From contig WMKK01000016.1 of assembly GCA_012295225.1 (NCBI GenBank), positions 402,277-466,276 of the forward strand: 64,000 bases of DNA, in the 5' to 3' direction. Of this stretch, positions 29,158 through 38,353 are shown in pieces (positions within the stretch are counted from its first letter, which is position 1; the number at the start of each line of letters is the position of its first letter). The DNA comes from Ostreococcus mediterraneus. Lineage: Eukaryota > Chlorophyta > Mamiellophyceae > Mamiellales > Bathycoccaceae. Under the pieces are notes generated by a model. That model saw only the letters and a list, made by a program, of their open reading frames with translations, ran no database searches and was not told the origin of the DNA. The position numbers and the translations under genes were made by a program.

Positions 29158-30927
29158 TTAATCATCCGACTTTGGACCGGCGCGAAGGTCGACGCGTTCC
29201 AAATCCTTGGCCGACGGTTCTCGGCGCACGGTGGCGAGCTCAATGGTGCTATCCTCCGTCATCGTGCTATCGTAGGGTGGAGACGTTGAGGGGTAATGCG
29301 GTTCGAGATCATGAGCTACGGGCATCCATTCCCCGTACGTGCCTTCGAGCATGGCTTCCCCACCAAACGTCGGCTTCATGACGTTTGTCTCGAAATCTTC
29401 CCAAAACTCAAACAGTCTTGCCTTCATGCGAAGGGCAAGCGAAATGTGCCAAAGTGGATGTCCATCCGCGAGCGCGCGAGCGCGCACGGCGCGTGCGCGT
29501 GGTGATGGGTTCATAAAGCCCAAACCATCGTGCGCGGTTGACCCAGACGCGGGCTCTCCCGTGGCTCGAACCATGCCTTCAGATTCGTTTGGGTCGTGCA
29601 AGCCCAGATGCTTGAGCAAAGGTAATGTGCCGCCGCCGAGTACGAGCGTGGAAACGAGGCAAATGACTAGGGTGCCCGTCTCGACCGCACGCGATCCTTC
29701 TTCGTTCGGACGCGTGCTCGGCATGTTGACCGCCAATGCGTACGCGACTGCGCCGCGCAACCCGCACGCGGCGTGCATCATTTGTACGTTTGGAGGAATC
29801 GGCGTCTCGCGAAGTAAGTTTGCCAAACGACTTAATGGGAAGATGTTCACCGCGCGAGAAAGCATGGCAAGTGGGATACCAGTGAGTATAATCCCTGCGT
29901 CCCATAAATGATCAAATGTGGCGACTTGTAAACCGAGGTAGGCGAACACAAAGGTTTCCGATAAAAACGCCGCCGCTTCAAACGATTTGAACACCGCGAT
30001 TTGCGCCTCAGCGCCGACGTTGTGATAGGAGTAATGCGCGTTGCCAATGCCGGTGAAAAATATGCTCATGATTCCACTCATCCCAACGTTTTCTGCCAAC
30101 ACGTACGAAAAGTAACCAGAAATCAACAGCAACGCAAACGTGTACGCCGTGCCGTTGTACGACGCCGCGACGTTGGGCGGTGCCTGCGCCAATCCCAACT
30201 TTTTCAGTAACAAGGCGCACGCCAACGCACACGCGGTACCGATCACTATCGACCCTATGCTGACCCCCATGAATTGCCCGATCACCTTCCAAAACGTGTG
30301 CACGGTGAACTCCTCCTCGTAAAACTGGCTCAACGTTCTAAACAACACCACCGCCACGGCGTCGTTCAACACTGATTCACCAAACACCAAATTGTACAAC
30401 AACGGCGGCGCGTGCACGTCCGCAAACACCGACAACGTCGCCACTGGGTCGGTGGACGAAATCAACGTCCCATACAGCAACGACTCTAACAACGGATTCG
30501 ATCCCAAATGCGACTTGGCGATGACGCCAACCTCCACCAACAGAAACGTCGTCAACCCAAACACAAAACTCGAAATCACCGTTCCAATAAACGCAAACAA
30601 CGCAATGGTGAAAAAGTCCGCAAAGAAATCCCGTCGCTTCAAGTTCAACCCGGCGGAATATATAATAATCGGCAACAACCCGTAAAAGAACGCCTGCGGA
30701 CTAAACTTGAACACCTCCACCCGCGCCGCCGCGCCCCCAGCCTGATGCGCCCCACTCACGCGCGCGATGCCGCCCGTGACGCACCCAATCAACAACGCCG
30801 CCCCGCTCGGTTGTATCAACCCCACGTTATACCGCTGAATCAAATACGACACCACCACGCACGTCATCATCATCACCGTCGGCACCAGCGCCGAGTACTC
30901 ATTCAACGCCTCGGTTTGCGCCACGCT

Positions 30928-30958
<31 letters not shown>

Positions 30959-30969
30959 AGCGCAGACAT
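29158..30969 (-). CDS. Na+(K+)/H+ exchanger, NHE/NHX family (CPA1), endosomal type
   Basis: 603 aa with 11-12 membrane helices. After MSALPPPPPPPPPPSV comes the first helix (VMMMTCVVVSYLI). FFYGLLPIIIYSAG is the inhibitor-binding segment, SSTDPVATLSVF an unwound helix, and FGESVLNDAVAVVLF carries the ND ion-binding pair (202-203). GLRGAVAYALAVNMP carries the conserved Arg. The C-terminal tail of about 150 residues is hydrophilic. The general fit is to NHE6/7/9, NHE8 and plant NHX5/6, which set endosome, Golgi or TGN pH. The start is the ATG at 30967-30969 (complement). It is divergent from POLD3 by 175 bp. Confidence 0.92.
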
Positions 30970-31144
30970 CCCAACGCGTCCGCGACCGCGATCGCGGTCT
31001 GGCGCGCGTCCGTGCGCGCGGTCGCGGCGACGTCGTCGTTCGCGCGCGGCGCGACGCCGCGGCTGTTTGACGCCACCAATGTATCAATTGTTCACAGTTT
31101 TAAAACTTTGAATTCGATCGATTCGGCACAGCGCGACGCCGAGA

Positions 31145-31659
31145 ATGGACGCGGTGGTGCGCGCATTCGCGTCAGACGTCACCCAGCGCGGATTGAGCGT
31201 GAAAACCGCGCAGTGGCGATCCGGGGCGCGCGCGGTGAGCGATAGGGAGTTTGTCCAGGCGTTGGATGCGGCGCTGGTGACAGCTGGTGATGGGGTGTCT
31301 CGAGTGTACGCGTTGCACATCGATTGCGTGGGGGAGGGCGATCGTGGCGGTGGTTTCGGGCGCAAGGTGAAACTTGTGGTTGGTGATGATGCGTTGAAGC
31401 GCGCGCGGGAGGCGTGTGCGGGACGAGGGGAGGTGGTGCGCGCGACGACGACGCGAGGCGCGACGCGAGACGGTTCGGTGAGAGGGATGTTGGATGATGA
31501 ACGCGCGGCGAGGATGGAGTATTATGACGCCGCGAGTGATGAGATGAATGCGTTTCGTGCGAATACGTACGGGCGCGTGCAGATGGATAGTGTTGAGCGA
31601 CGAAGTGGAGGTGGGCGTTGGTCGGCCGCGCCGGCGGTGAAAAAGCCAACTCCTCCTGC

Positions 31660-31700
<41 letters not shown>

Positions 31701-32431
31701 AAAAGGATACTACGAAAGACACTTCCACTGAGACCAAAGACAGGGCTGTGCCTGCGAAGAAGGCGAGTAATTTGATGTCCATGTTTGCCAAGGCGCCGCA
31801 GAAGAAGACGGCGCCGGCGCCAAAGAAGGAGGAAAAACCAGCGCCGGTGGTGGCGAAGGAGGAGGAAAAGCCTGTTGCGGTAGAAAAGAAAGCGGTGGCA
31901 AACGCCGAGGCGGCGATTTTAGAAGCTGAAGAGGACGCGTCGGATGAAGATTCGGACGACGATTTCGGCGCCACGCGCAAGCCCAGACGCAAACGCGCCA
32001 TGGCGGTCGAATCCGAGGACGAAGAAGAAGACGAACAACCTGCGGTAGAAGAGGATAATGACTTCATGGAAATCGAAGACGAGCCGACGCCCGCACCGAC
32101 GCCGGCACCGAAGGAAGCGCCAGGGAGCTCCAAGAAGACCACGCCGACGTCGGCAAAAAAGCGTAAATCCAAAGCCCAAGACGAGGCAGACGACGACGAC
32201 CAAGACGACGCACCTTCTTCAAACCCTACCAGCGCATCCAAAAAGCAAAAGAAGGACAAGCCATTGTCCAAGAAAGCTTTGTTAGCGCGACGAATCAAGA
32301 AGACCATCGAAATCATGGATGAAGAAACGGGCGAAGAAACCACGTGCACCATCTTCGTGGATGAATTTGAAAACGAACTCAACGAAGATGGCTCGTACAA
32401 GTTCCCTGAGAACGTCAAAACCGCCGCTTAA
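31145..32431 (+). CDS. POLD3: DNA polymerase delta subunit 3-like (POLD3/Cdc27)
   Basis: 428 aa. The N-terminal domain (about 1-125) has the winged-helix pattern of POLD3 (VVRAFASDVTQRGLSVKTAQW, SRVYALHIDC, KVKLVVGDDALKRARE). The middle is low complexity, Lys/Ala/Thr-rich, with the conserved SNLMSMFAKAPQKK similar to GIMGMFASK in animals. An acidic region follows (ATRKPRRKRAMAVESEDEEED), then basic stretches and RRIKKTIEIMDEETGEETTC. POLD3 stabilises Pol delta and also serves Pol zeta. A C-terminal PCNA-binding QxxIxxFF box, usual in the family, is not seen; the protein ends NVKTAA. The low-complexity ACG run at 31671-31701 encodes poly-Thr. Confidence 0.7.
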
Positions 32432-33771
32432 CGCTTAACGTACCTCTATGATTTGTTGCAATTCACATTCGATACCACGTCATAACCCATCGACGCCTCC
32501 AGCAAAGACCATCCTCGCGCGTCGGAAACCTTGACACATTTTCAAAAAATACGCCAAATCTCATCAAGATAAAATTAATAAAGATAAATACTCGTGTTTT
32601 CGAAAAAAATAGCTAAAAACGTGAATTTTCGTGTTTGCGCGCGTCTCGTGCCACGACGACTGCGCCGATAGCGCTGGTTCGCGAGTATATTTTTTAATGT
32701 TTTACGCGCTTTCCAACGACGCCTCGTTCGTCGTCATGCGTGAAGTATCGCGTCGCCGGTGGTGTGCGTGATTTCGTGCATCTTCAACGTGAATTTTTTC
32801 GAAAATAATGACTTGAGAACAAGTGCATTTTAAGGTGTGTCAGGGTCTAGAATTACAACATTTGCGACGGCGTAGCGGCGNNNNNNNNNNNNNNNNNNNN
32901 NNNNNNNNNNNNNNNNNNNNNNNNNNNNNNNNNNNNNNNNNNNNNNNNNNNNNNNNNNNNNNNNNNNNNNNNNNNNNNNNNNNNNNNNNNNNNNNNNNNN
33001 NNNNNNNNNNNNNNNNNNNNNNNNNNNNNNNNNNNNNNNNNNNNNNNNNNNNNNNNNNNNNNNNNNNNNNNNNNNNNNNNNNNNNNNNNNNNNNNNNNNN
33101 NNNNNNNNNNNNNNNNNNNNNNNNNNNNNNNNNNNNNNNNNNNNNNNNNNNNNNNNNNNNNNNNNNNNNNNNNNNNNNNNNNNNNNNNNNNNNNNNNNNN
33201 NNNNNNNNNNNNNNNNNNNNNNNNNNNNNNNNNNNNNNNNNNNNNNNNNNNNNNNNNNNNNNNNNNNNNNNNNNNNNNNNNNNNNNNNNNNNNNNNNNNN
33301 NNNNNNNNNNNNNNNNNNNNNNNNNNNNNNNNNNNNNNNNNNNNNNNNNNNNNNNNNNNNNNNNNNNNNNNNNNNNNNNNNNNNNNNNNNNNNNNNNNNN
33401 NNNNNNNNNNNNNNNNNNNNNNNNNNNNNNNNNNNNNNNNNNNNNNNNNNNNNNNNNNNNNNNNNNNNNNNNNNNNNNNNNNNNNNNNNNNNNNNNNNNN
33501 NNNNNNNNNNNNNNNNNNNNCCGAGGCGAAACCGCGCGAGATCGAAAGTTTGGTCGACCCCGCAACGGGTTGGCGCGCGCGCGGCGCGGGGTGACGCGCG
33601 ACGGCGCGGGAAAACGCCGATGTGAATTAATTTCATTATTTTCGGTACGTATTTTATTTTCGAAAACCCTAGTAGTATAAAAATACCCTAAATACGTTAC
33701 AAATTCAAACCGTGTAAATCTGTCGATCGGCTCCATCGACGCGGCGTCACTGCACGACGCGCGCGAACGCC
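32432..33771. other. Long intergenic region with AT-rich island and gap
   Basis: 1340 bp including 640 N. The left part (32540-32660) is strikingly AT-rich, with repeated ttttcgaaaa-type and acgtgaattttt-type words (near 32595, 32618, 32787 and 32800). The right part (33521-33630) is very GC-rich, and 33630-33715 is AT-rich again with one ccctaaa. No gene or RNA is recognised in the visible sequence. Confidence 0.6.
32881..33520. other. Assembly gap (640 N)
   Basis: 640 consecutive N between POLD3 and the CxxCR-motif gene. The flanks are tagcggcg on the left and ccgaggcg on the right; content is unknown. Frames that appear to read through it are meaningless. Confidence 0.98.
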
Positions 33772-34587
33772 ATGGGGTGTTCAAAGTGCCGGTATTCCCC
33801 TCGTGGATGCGCGCGATGCGTAAACAACTTCACCAAAGTCAATGGCACTCGCGTACACGGCGCGACGAGCACGAGCGCGCGCACTGGGACTGGGCATTCG
33901 CCGACGATGACCGCGAGCGCGACGCCCAAGCGGACAAAGATTTCAAACGCATCGAAAATAGCTAAAGCGACGAAAACGCCGGTACAACGGGTGAACGCGA
34001 CGAACAAGGGTGGTGTGCGACATGATAAAGGGCGATCTTCTCTCAGTGGGTCGGTAGATGCGGTGAAGACGCCGGCGATGCTCAGTGAGCGCGATGAGAA
34101 TCGGGCTCCGCGCCCGCTCGACCAGGAGTTTCAGGTTCAACAGACGCAACATCGGGAATATTTTCAGAAACAGAACGTGCTGAAGATGACGACGGCGACG
34201 ACGACGGAACGAAACATGCAAAAGAAGAGGTCTAGAGTACACGACATGGTGCGTGATGAGAATGGTGACATAGAAGAATATGAAGAAGAAGAAGATTTAT
34301 TACCGAGCTCGAGACGTCGAGTACTTTTTGAGAACGAGGAGGAGGACATGCCGTCGCCCACACCAATTGGAGCAATGAGCCCAGGAACGGAGGCGGCGAT
34401 GTTAGCACACGTCATGGCCACGTCACCGTCATCTATGACGCTAGGTGGTGCGTTGAGTGATCTACCACATTCACCTTTAGCGGCGGCGTTCGCAATGGTG
34501 AACGAACTTTTGGACTCGCCTCGACTCGCCCGACGAGAGTTGGCTCAAGGGGTCGGCGGTGGGCAGAACAACGGGTGGGATTTTTAG
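33772..34587 (+). CDS. Protein with N-terminal CxxCRx4GCxxC motif, unknown function
   Basis: 271 aa. The protein starts MGCSKCRYSPRGCARC: four Cys spaced C-x2-C-x6-C-x2-C within 16 residues, with RYSPRG between. This looks like a miniature zinc-binding module; similar short motifs occur in chromatin or nucleic-acid proteins of some algae, stated from memory and not verified. The rest is hydrophilic: a Lys/Thr-rich part with TPKR- and TPVQR-type phosphorylatable sites, an acidic block (EEYEEEEDLL), then a Ser/Pro region (MPSPTPIGAMSPGTE) and AAAFAMVNELLDSPRLAR. TP/SP density suggests cyclin-dependent kinase control. It is convergent with the LysM gene (106 bp between stops). Confidence 0.6.
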   Translation: MGCSKCRYSPRGCARCVNNFTKVNGTRVHGATSTSARTGTGHSPTMTASATPKRTKISNASKIAKATKTPVQRVNATNKGGVRHDKGRSSLSGSVDAVKTPAMLSERDENRAPRPLDQEFQVQQTQHREYFQKQNVLKMTTATTTERNMQKKRSRVHDMVRDENGDIEEYEEEEDLLPSSRRRVLFENEEEDMPSPTPIGAMSPGTEAAMLAHVMATSPSSMTLGGALSDLPHSPLAAAFAMVNELLDSPRLARRELAQGVGGGQNNGWDF

Positions 34588-34693
34588 ACGACGACGACAA
34601 CATAACATGATGATAGATACACGTACGATGTGAATTGTTTTTACACAGAACTGAAACCTAAACTGCGCGCTACGGTGCTGTCTCTAGTTGCTT

Positions 34694-36682
34694 CTAGTGC
34701 TTCTTCTTTTTTCCATTCTTTTTTCCCTTCTTGGGCGTCGCCGTGGGTGACGTCGCCGGTGTCTTCTTTTCTTCCGCCGGCGCACCAGCGGCGATCTTCT
34801 TCTTGGTCTCTTCAAGTCTCGCCGCGACAGCCTTTTTGGCCGCCTCGATCTCAGCTTCTTCGACCGCCCGCTTGGCGTCCGCGATTTTCTTAGCCTCTTC
34901 AGCCTTTTGCCTTCTTGCCTCTTCGATTTCCGCCTTTTTCTGCTCTTCGGCTTCGCGCGCCTGATCCGCGCGGCGCTGCTCATCCGCCAAACGCTTCTCC
35001 ACCAAAATTTGCTTTTCTCGCGCGAGTTCCTCCTTGATTTCACGTTCCTTCTCTTCTAAACGTTCAATCTTTGAAGTCCTGGCATTTTCACACCATGAGT
35101 GGAATGCAGCTGTCATTTCCGATTGCTGCCAACGCACAAACACTTTCGTCATGATTTTATTCCGACGATAGCGTTCGCTGAGCAATTCGATGAACGCCGT
35201 GAGCGCCTTGCGCTTCAGATTGCTTTCATACGCCGAGTGCGCGGATTGATCAACCCACAGCGACAGCAAACCACGAGCTTCCTTCAAACGTTTGCTCGTT
35301 GCTTCAAGTTTTTCTTGCGTTTGCGCACGGTCGGCGTCGGTTTGAAATTTGTCCTCATCGAGTTTAAGATTCAACTCCGCCACGCTCGCCGTCAACTCGT
35401 CGATGCTGCGAATCTTGAGCCCTTCGACCATCGTTTGGACTTGTGCCCTGGTTTCTTCCACGCGCTTCTTCACTGCAGCCTCAACAGGCGCGGCTTGAGA
35501 TGCGAAATTGATACTGCGGATATAATTTGCTGTCGATCCAACCTTACGCCCCACGGACGACTCGACTCCTTGCGAGCGCACCGTCAGACGCACTCCACCG
35601 CCTCGGACGCGTTCAAACACCAGCTTCTCCTTTATCCACCTCCAGACCGTGACTGGATGCCATTCTTCGCGGTGTTCGCTTTCGTCGTCGTCGCTACCAA
35701 AGTGATAGCGCTCGCCAAGCGTCTTAAACACGTGCCCAAGCAAGCCTAAACCAGCAGTGAACGCCAAGGTCCAGACAATCTCCTTGGGCGTCTCCACATT
35801 CTTTGTCATTGCCGGTGTCTTCTTCTTCGACGCCACCACAGCGGTGGCGGTTTTAGATGCGGATTTCTTCTCTTTCTTTTCTTGCGCTCGAATCTTGAGA
35901 TCTTTGGCTTGAGCGTCCGCTTCAGCCTTGGCGAGCACTTTCTCTCGCGCGACCAATTCGCGTTCGCGAGCGGCGAGCTCCTTGCTCTTCTTTTCCAAAG
36001 CCTTTTTCTCATCATCATTAACGGACGAAGCTTTGGGCGGCGCAGGCAATTTTGGCGATGCTTTTGCCTTTTCCACGCTCTTTTTCACCTCTACTTTCTT
36101 GCTCGACGCTGACGTGACTGTCTTGCGCGCGACGAGGTCGTCCTGGCGCTTGTTCACCTTGGCCGCCACGGCGCTCAACAGATTCGCCCTCACCTTTTTG
36201 AACTCATACACGACATCACCAACATTTGCGGTCATGACATGTTTCAAGCTCTCAAACCGATCACTCGCCCCATTCGCCTTCGCATTCGTTTCTCCTCGCG
36301 CATCACCGCCGACGCGTTTGCCTCGCGTCTTCCGCATCGCCTCGGCGAGCTCCCTACTCTTTCGCTCCAACGTCGGATAACTCTCGCCGTACAGCTCTCC
36401 ACTAAAACTCCCATGCGCCTTCGTCGACTCATTCGTCGCATTCTTCGCATCGTGTTTCGGCACATCCAGCACCTGCCCGGGCGTGAGCTCCTTCCCGCTC
36501 GCGTGCGGGTTCAACAGCAAGATCACCTCGGCGCGCGTGTGCGTCTTGCGACTGATGCCTCGCAGCGTGTCCCCTCGCACGACCGTGTACTGCGCGAACG
36601 ACGACTTCGCCGACGACGACGACTTCGCGGACGACGACGACGACGACGACGCGTTCGCACCGAAGCGCTTCGTCGCACCCAT
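34694..36682 (-). CDS. LysM-domain protein with one membrane segment and long coiled coils
   Basis: 662 aa. After a Ser-rich N-terminus comes a LysM domain (31-76): QYTVVRGDTLRGISRKT, then VILLLNPHASGKELTPGQVLDVP. A basic helical region with coiled coil (about 225-275) leads to a single membrane segment EIVWTLAFTAGLGLLGHVF (301-319). Behind it are a globular part, another helical region with RRNKIMTKVFVRWQQSEM (IQ-like, possible calmodulin binding), and a highly charged coiled coil (about 540-640) ending in Lys-rich sequence. LysM usually binds N-acetylglucosamine polymers such as peptidoglycan or chitin. No signal peptide is seen, so the LysM would face the cytosol or stroma unless the N-terminus acts as a transit peptide. 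Confidence 0.7.
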   Translation of the reverse strand: MGATKRFGANASSSSSSSAKSSSSAKSSFAQYTVVRGDTLRGISRKTHTRAEVILLLNPHASGKELTPGQVLDVPKHDAKNATNESTKAHGSFSGELYGESYPTLERKSRELAEAMRKTRGKRVGGDARGETNAKANGASDRFESLKHVMTANVGDVVYEFKKVRANLLSAVAAKVNKRQDDLVARKTVTSASSKKVEVKKSVEKAKASPKLPAPPKASSVNDDEKKALEKKSKELAARERELVAREKVLAKAEADAQAKDLKIRAQEKKEKKSASKTATAVVASKKKTPAMTKNVETPKEIVWTLAFTAGLGLLGHVFKTLGERYHFGSDDDESEHREEWHPVTVWRWIKEKLVFERVRGGGVRLTVRSQGVESSVGRKVGSTANYIRSINFASQAAPVEAAVKKRVEETRAQVQTMVEGLKIRSIDELTASVAELNLKLDEDKFQTDADRAQTQEKLEATSKRLKEARGLLSLWVDQSAHSAYESNLKRKALTAFIELLSERYRRNKIMTKVFVRWQQSEMTAAFHSWCENARTSKIERLEEKEREIKEELAREKQILVEKRLADEQRRADQAREAEEQKKAEIEEARRQKAEEAKKIADAKRAVEEAEIEAAKKAVAARLEETKKKIAAGAPAEEKKTPATSPTATPKKGKKNGKKKKH

Positions 36683-36985
36683 GTCGTCGACGACTCGCGT
36701 CGCGCGAGGGAACGCATCATGAATTCTCGCGCGAATTCACGTCAACGTCGCGCGTCGTCGCGCCGCGTCTCGCGCTGTGCGCATGGGTCTTGTCCATACT
36801 GTACATGCAAAACACACATGTGTAGTTTATCACGCACACCATGGTGAGGGGCTATATACGCATACGAGACACGTCTAAGCCTATGTGATGGTTACTGAAA
36901 ATCGATCGGTCTGTTTTCGCGCGCGGTCCACGCGACGGGCGTCGCGCGCGGCGCAGACGGCCTTTTACGACGCACGACGACGACG
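36683..36985. promoter_or_regulatory. Divergent promoter region LysM gene / uL23
   Basis: 303 bp. It contains a short AT-rich stretch near 36850-36860 (gctatatacgcat) that could serve as a TATA-type element about 130 bp upstream of the uL23 ATG. No coding frame is supported. Confidence 0.35.
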
Positions 36986-37950
36986 ATGGCGCCGACGAAG
37001 AAGGGTACGTGTGCGCGCATGCGTGCGTGTGCGTGTGTTTCAGCCGCGCACCGCGCGATCGGTGGCGACCGCGTCGCGCGAGTGGTGGTAGATTCGCGCG
37101 TGAGATGGCGCGCGCGCCGCGAGCGAGGGCTTTGCGACTGACGACGATGGGTGGCGTGTTTTCCGTGCGTGTCGCAGACGAGAAGGTGAACAAGGCCTCC
37201 AAGGCGGCCAAGTTCGTGAAGAAGGGTTCCAAGGGGAAGCTTTTGAAGAAGCGCTTCTCCGCGACGTTCCACAGGTACGTGTGATTGACGCGCGTTTTGC
37301 GACGATTTGCGTGGGATCGCGTGTCGCGAGTGTGCGATGACACGCGCGATGATGACGACGGGTGACTGACGGGCGACGATTTTTACCACGCACACAGACC
37401 GCGCACTTTGAAGCATGAACGCAAGCCGGCGTACCCGCGCATTTCCGTGCCGTCCCGCCAAAAGCTCGACCAGTTCCAGGTGCGTATGTCATCGATCGCG
37501 TAGGTCGAGGTTAGGGCTTTGAGACGCGCTCGCGGCGCGCGAGAGTCGCGAGCTCTCTCGGCTTGGATTTCCGTCGATTGCGTGTACGAACGACGAAGGA
37601 CGAATTCGAGATGGAGATTTCGAATGAGTGCATGATAGCGCGCTCTAACTTGCGAATCACGCGTACTGACGATTGGTTTGCGTTGCGTTTTTTTCCACGA
37701 GTAGATCTTGAAGCACCCGCTCACGACTGAAAGCGCCATGGCGAAGGTTGAAGCCCACAACACGTTGGTCTTCATCGTCGACGCGCGCTCGAACAAGAAG
37801 CAAATCAAGGATGCCGTCAAGCGTATGTACGACATTGAGTGCTTGAAGGTGAACACGCTCATCCGCCCGGATGGTGCCAAGAAGGCGTACTGCCGTCTCA
37901 CCGAAGACCACGACGCGCTCGACATCGCCAACAGAATCGGCATCATCTAA
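36986..37950 (+). CDS. RPL23A: Cytosolic large-subunit ribosomal protein uL23 (RPL23A)
   Basis: Four exons, 36986-37004, 37178-37274, 37398-37479 and 37705-37950, giving 147 aa, normal for eukaryotic uL23. The introns start GTACGT, GTACGT and GTGCGT and each has CTGAC 28-36 nt before its acceptor. The joined protein reads MAPTKK, then [20 protein letters not shown], then [20 protein letters not shown], then [16 protein letters not shown]. It ends with [20 protein letters not shown] and [12 protein letters not shown]. uL23 sits at the exit tunnel and docks SRP and nascent-chain factors. The first exon carries only six codons. It is the most intron-rich gene in the window, as often seen for ribosomal proteins in compact algal genomes. 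Confidence 0.95.
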
Positions 37951-38353
37951 TCTAATCGCTAGGAGCGAGAGGCGCATGGGAGAAGATTAGTAGGGTGAAT
38001 CTTTGTTTAGTCAACGGGCGTTCGTGTCACTAGTTCGATTTAGAAATTGAAATAGGAAGGTTCGACGCATAATTTGATTTGTCGCGCGTCTCTCCGCGCG
38101 CTCATCTGTAAAGCACAACATCATGGGTGGACACAAACGCGTTATACTTCGCACACAAGGCAACACACGCATATGGTCCTCGTCACTTAACATCGCCAAT
38201 CAACCTTCGGATGTGGTATCACATTCCGCGTTCAGATGACTCTGTGGCGAAACAAGATGGATTTTAACGTGACACACTCGGACGGCACAATCTCACTCGC
38301 GCCCGCCCGTCCATTCGTCGTCGTCACGCGTGGCGCCATCAAAGTCGTCGCGC
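37951..38353. other. Intergenic region, nothing recognised
   Basis: 403 bp between uL23 and the ankyrin/Cys4 gene. Moderately AT-rich, with no repeat, RNA or supported frame. The last 70 bp are GC-rich and probably hold the leader of the next gene; a GTG at 38330 opens its frame, but the ATG at 38354 is the likely start. Confidence 0.45.

Noticed and set aside
33690-33700. Single ccctaaa word, like a plant-type telomere repeat
   Set aside because: Only one copy, with no tandem array, so chance occurrence is likely.
32823-33784. Frames running through the 640-base gap
   Set aside because: They consist almost wholly of unknown residues; the visible parts have no motif.
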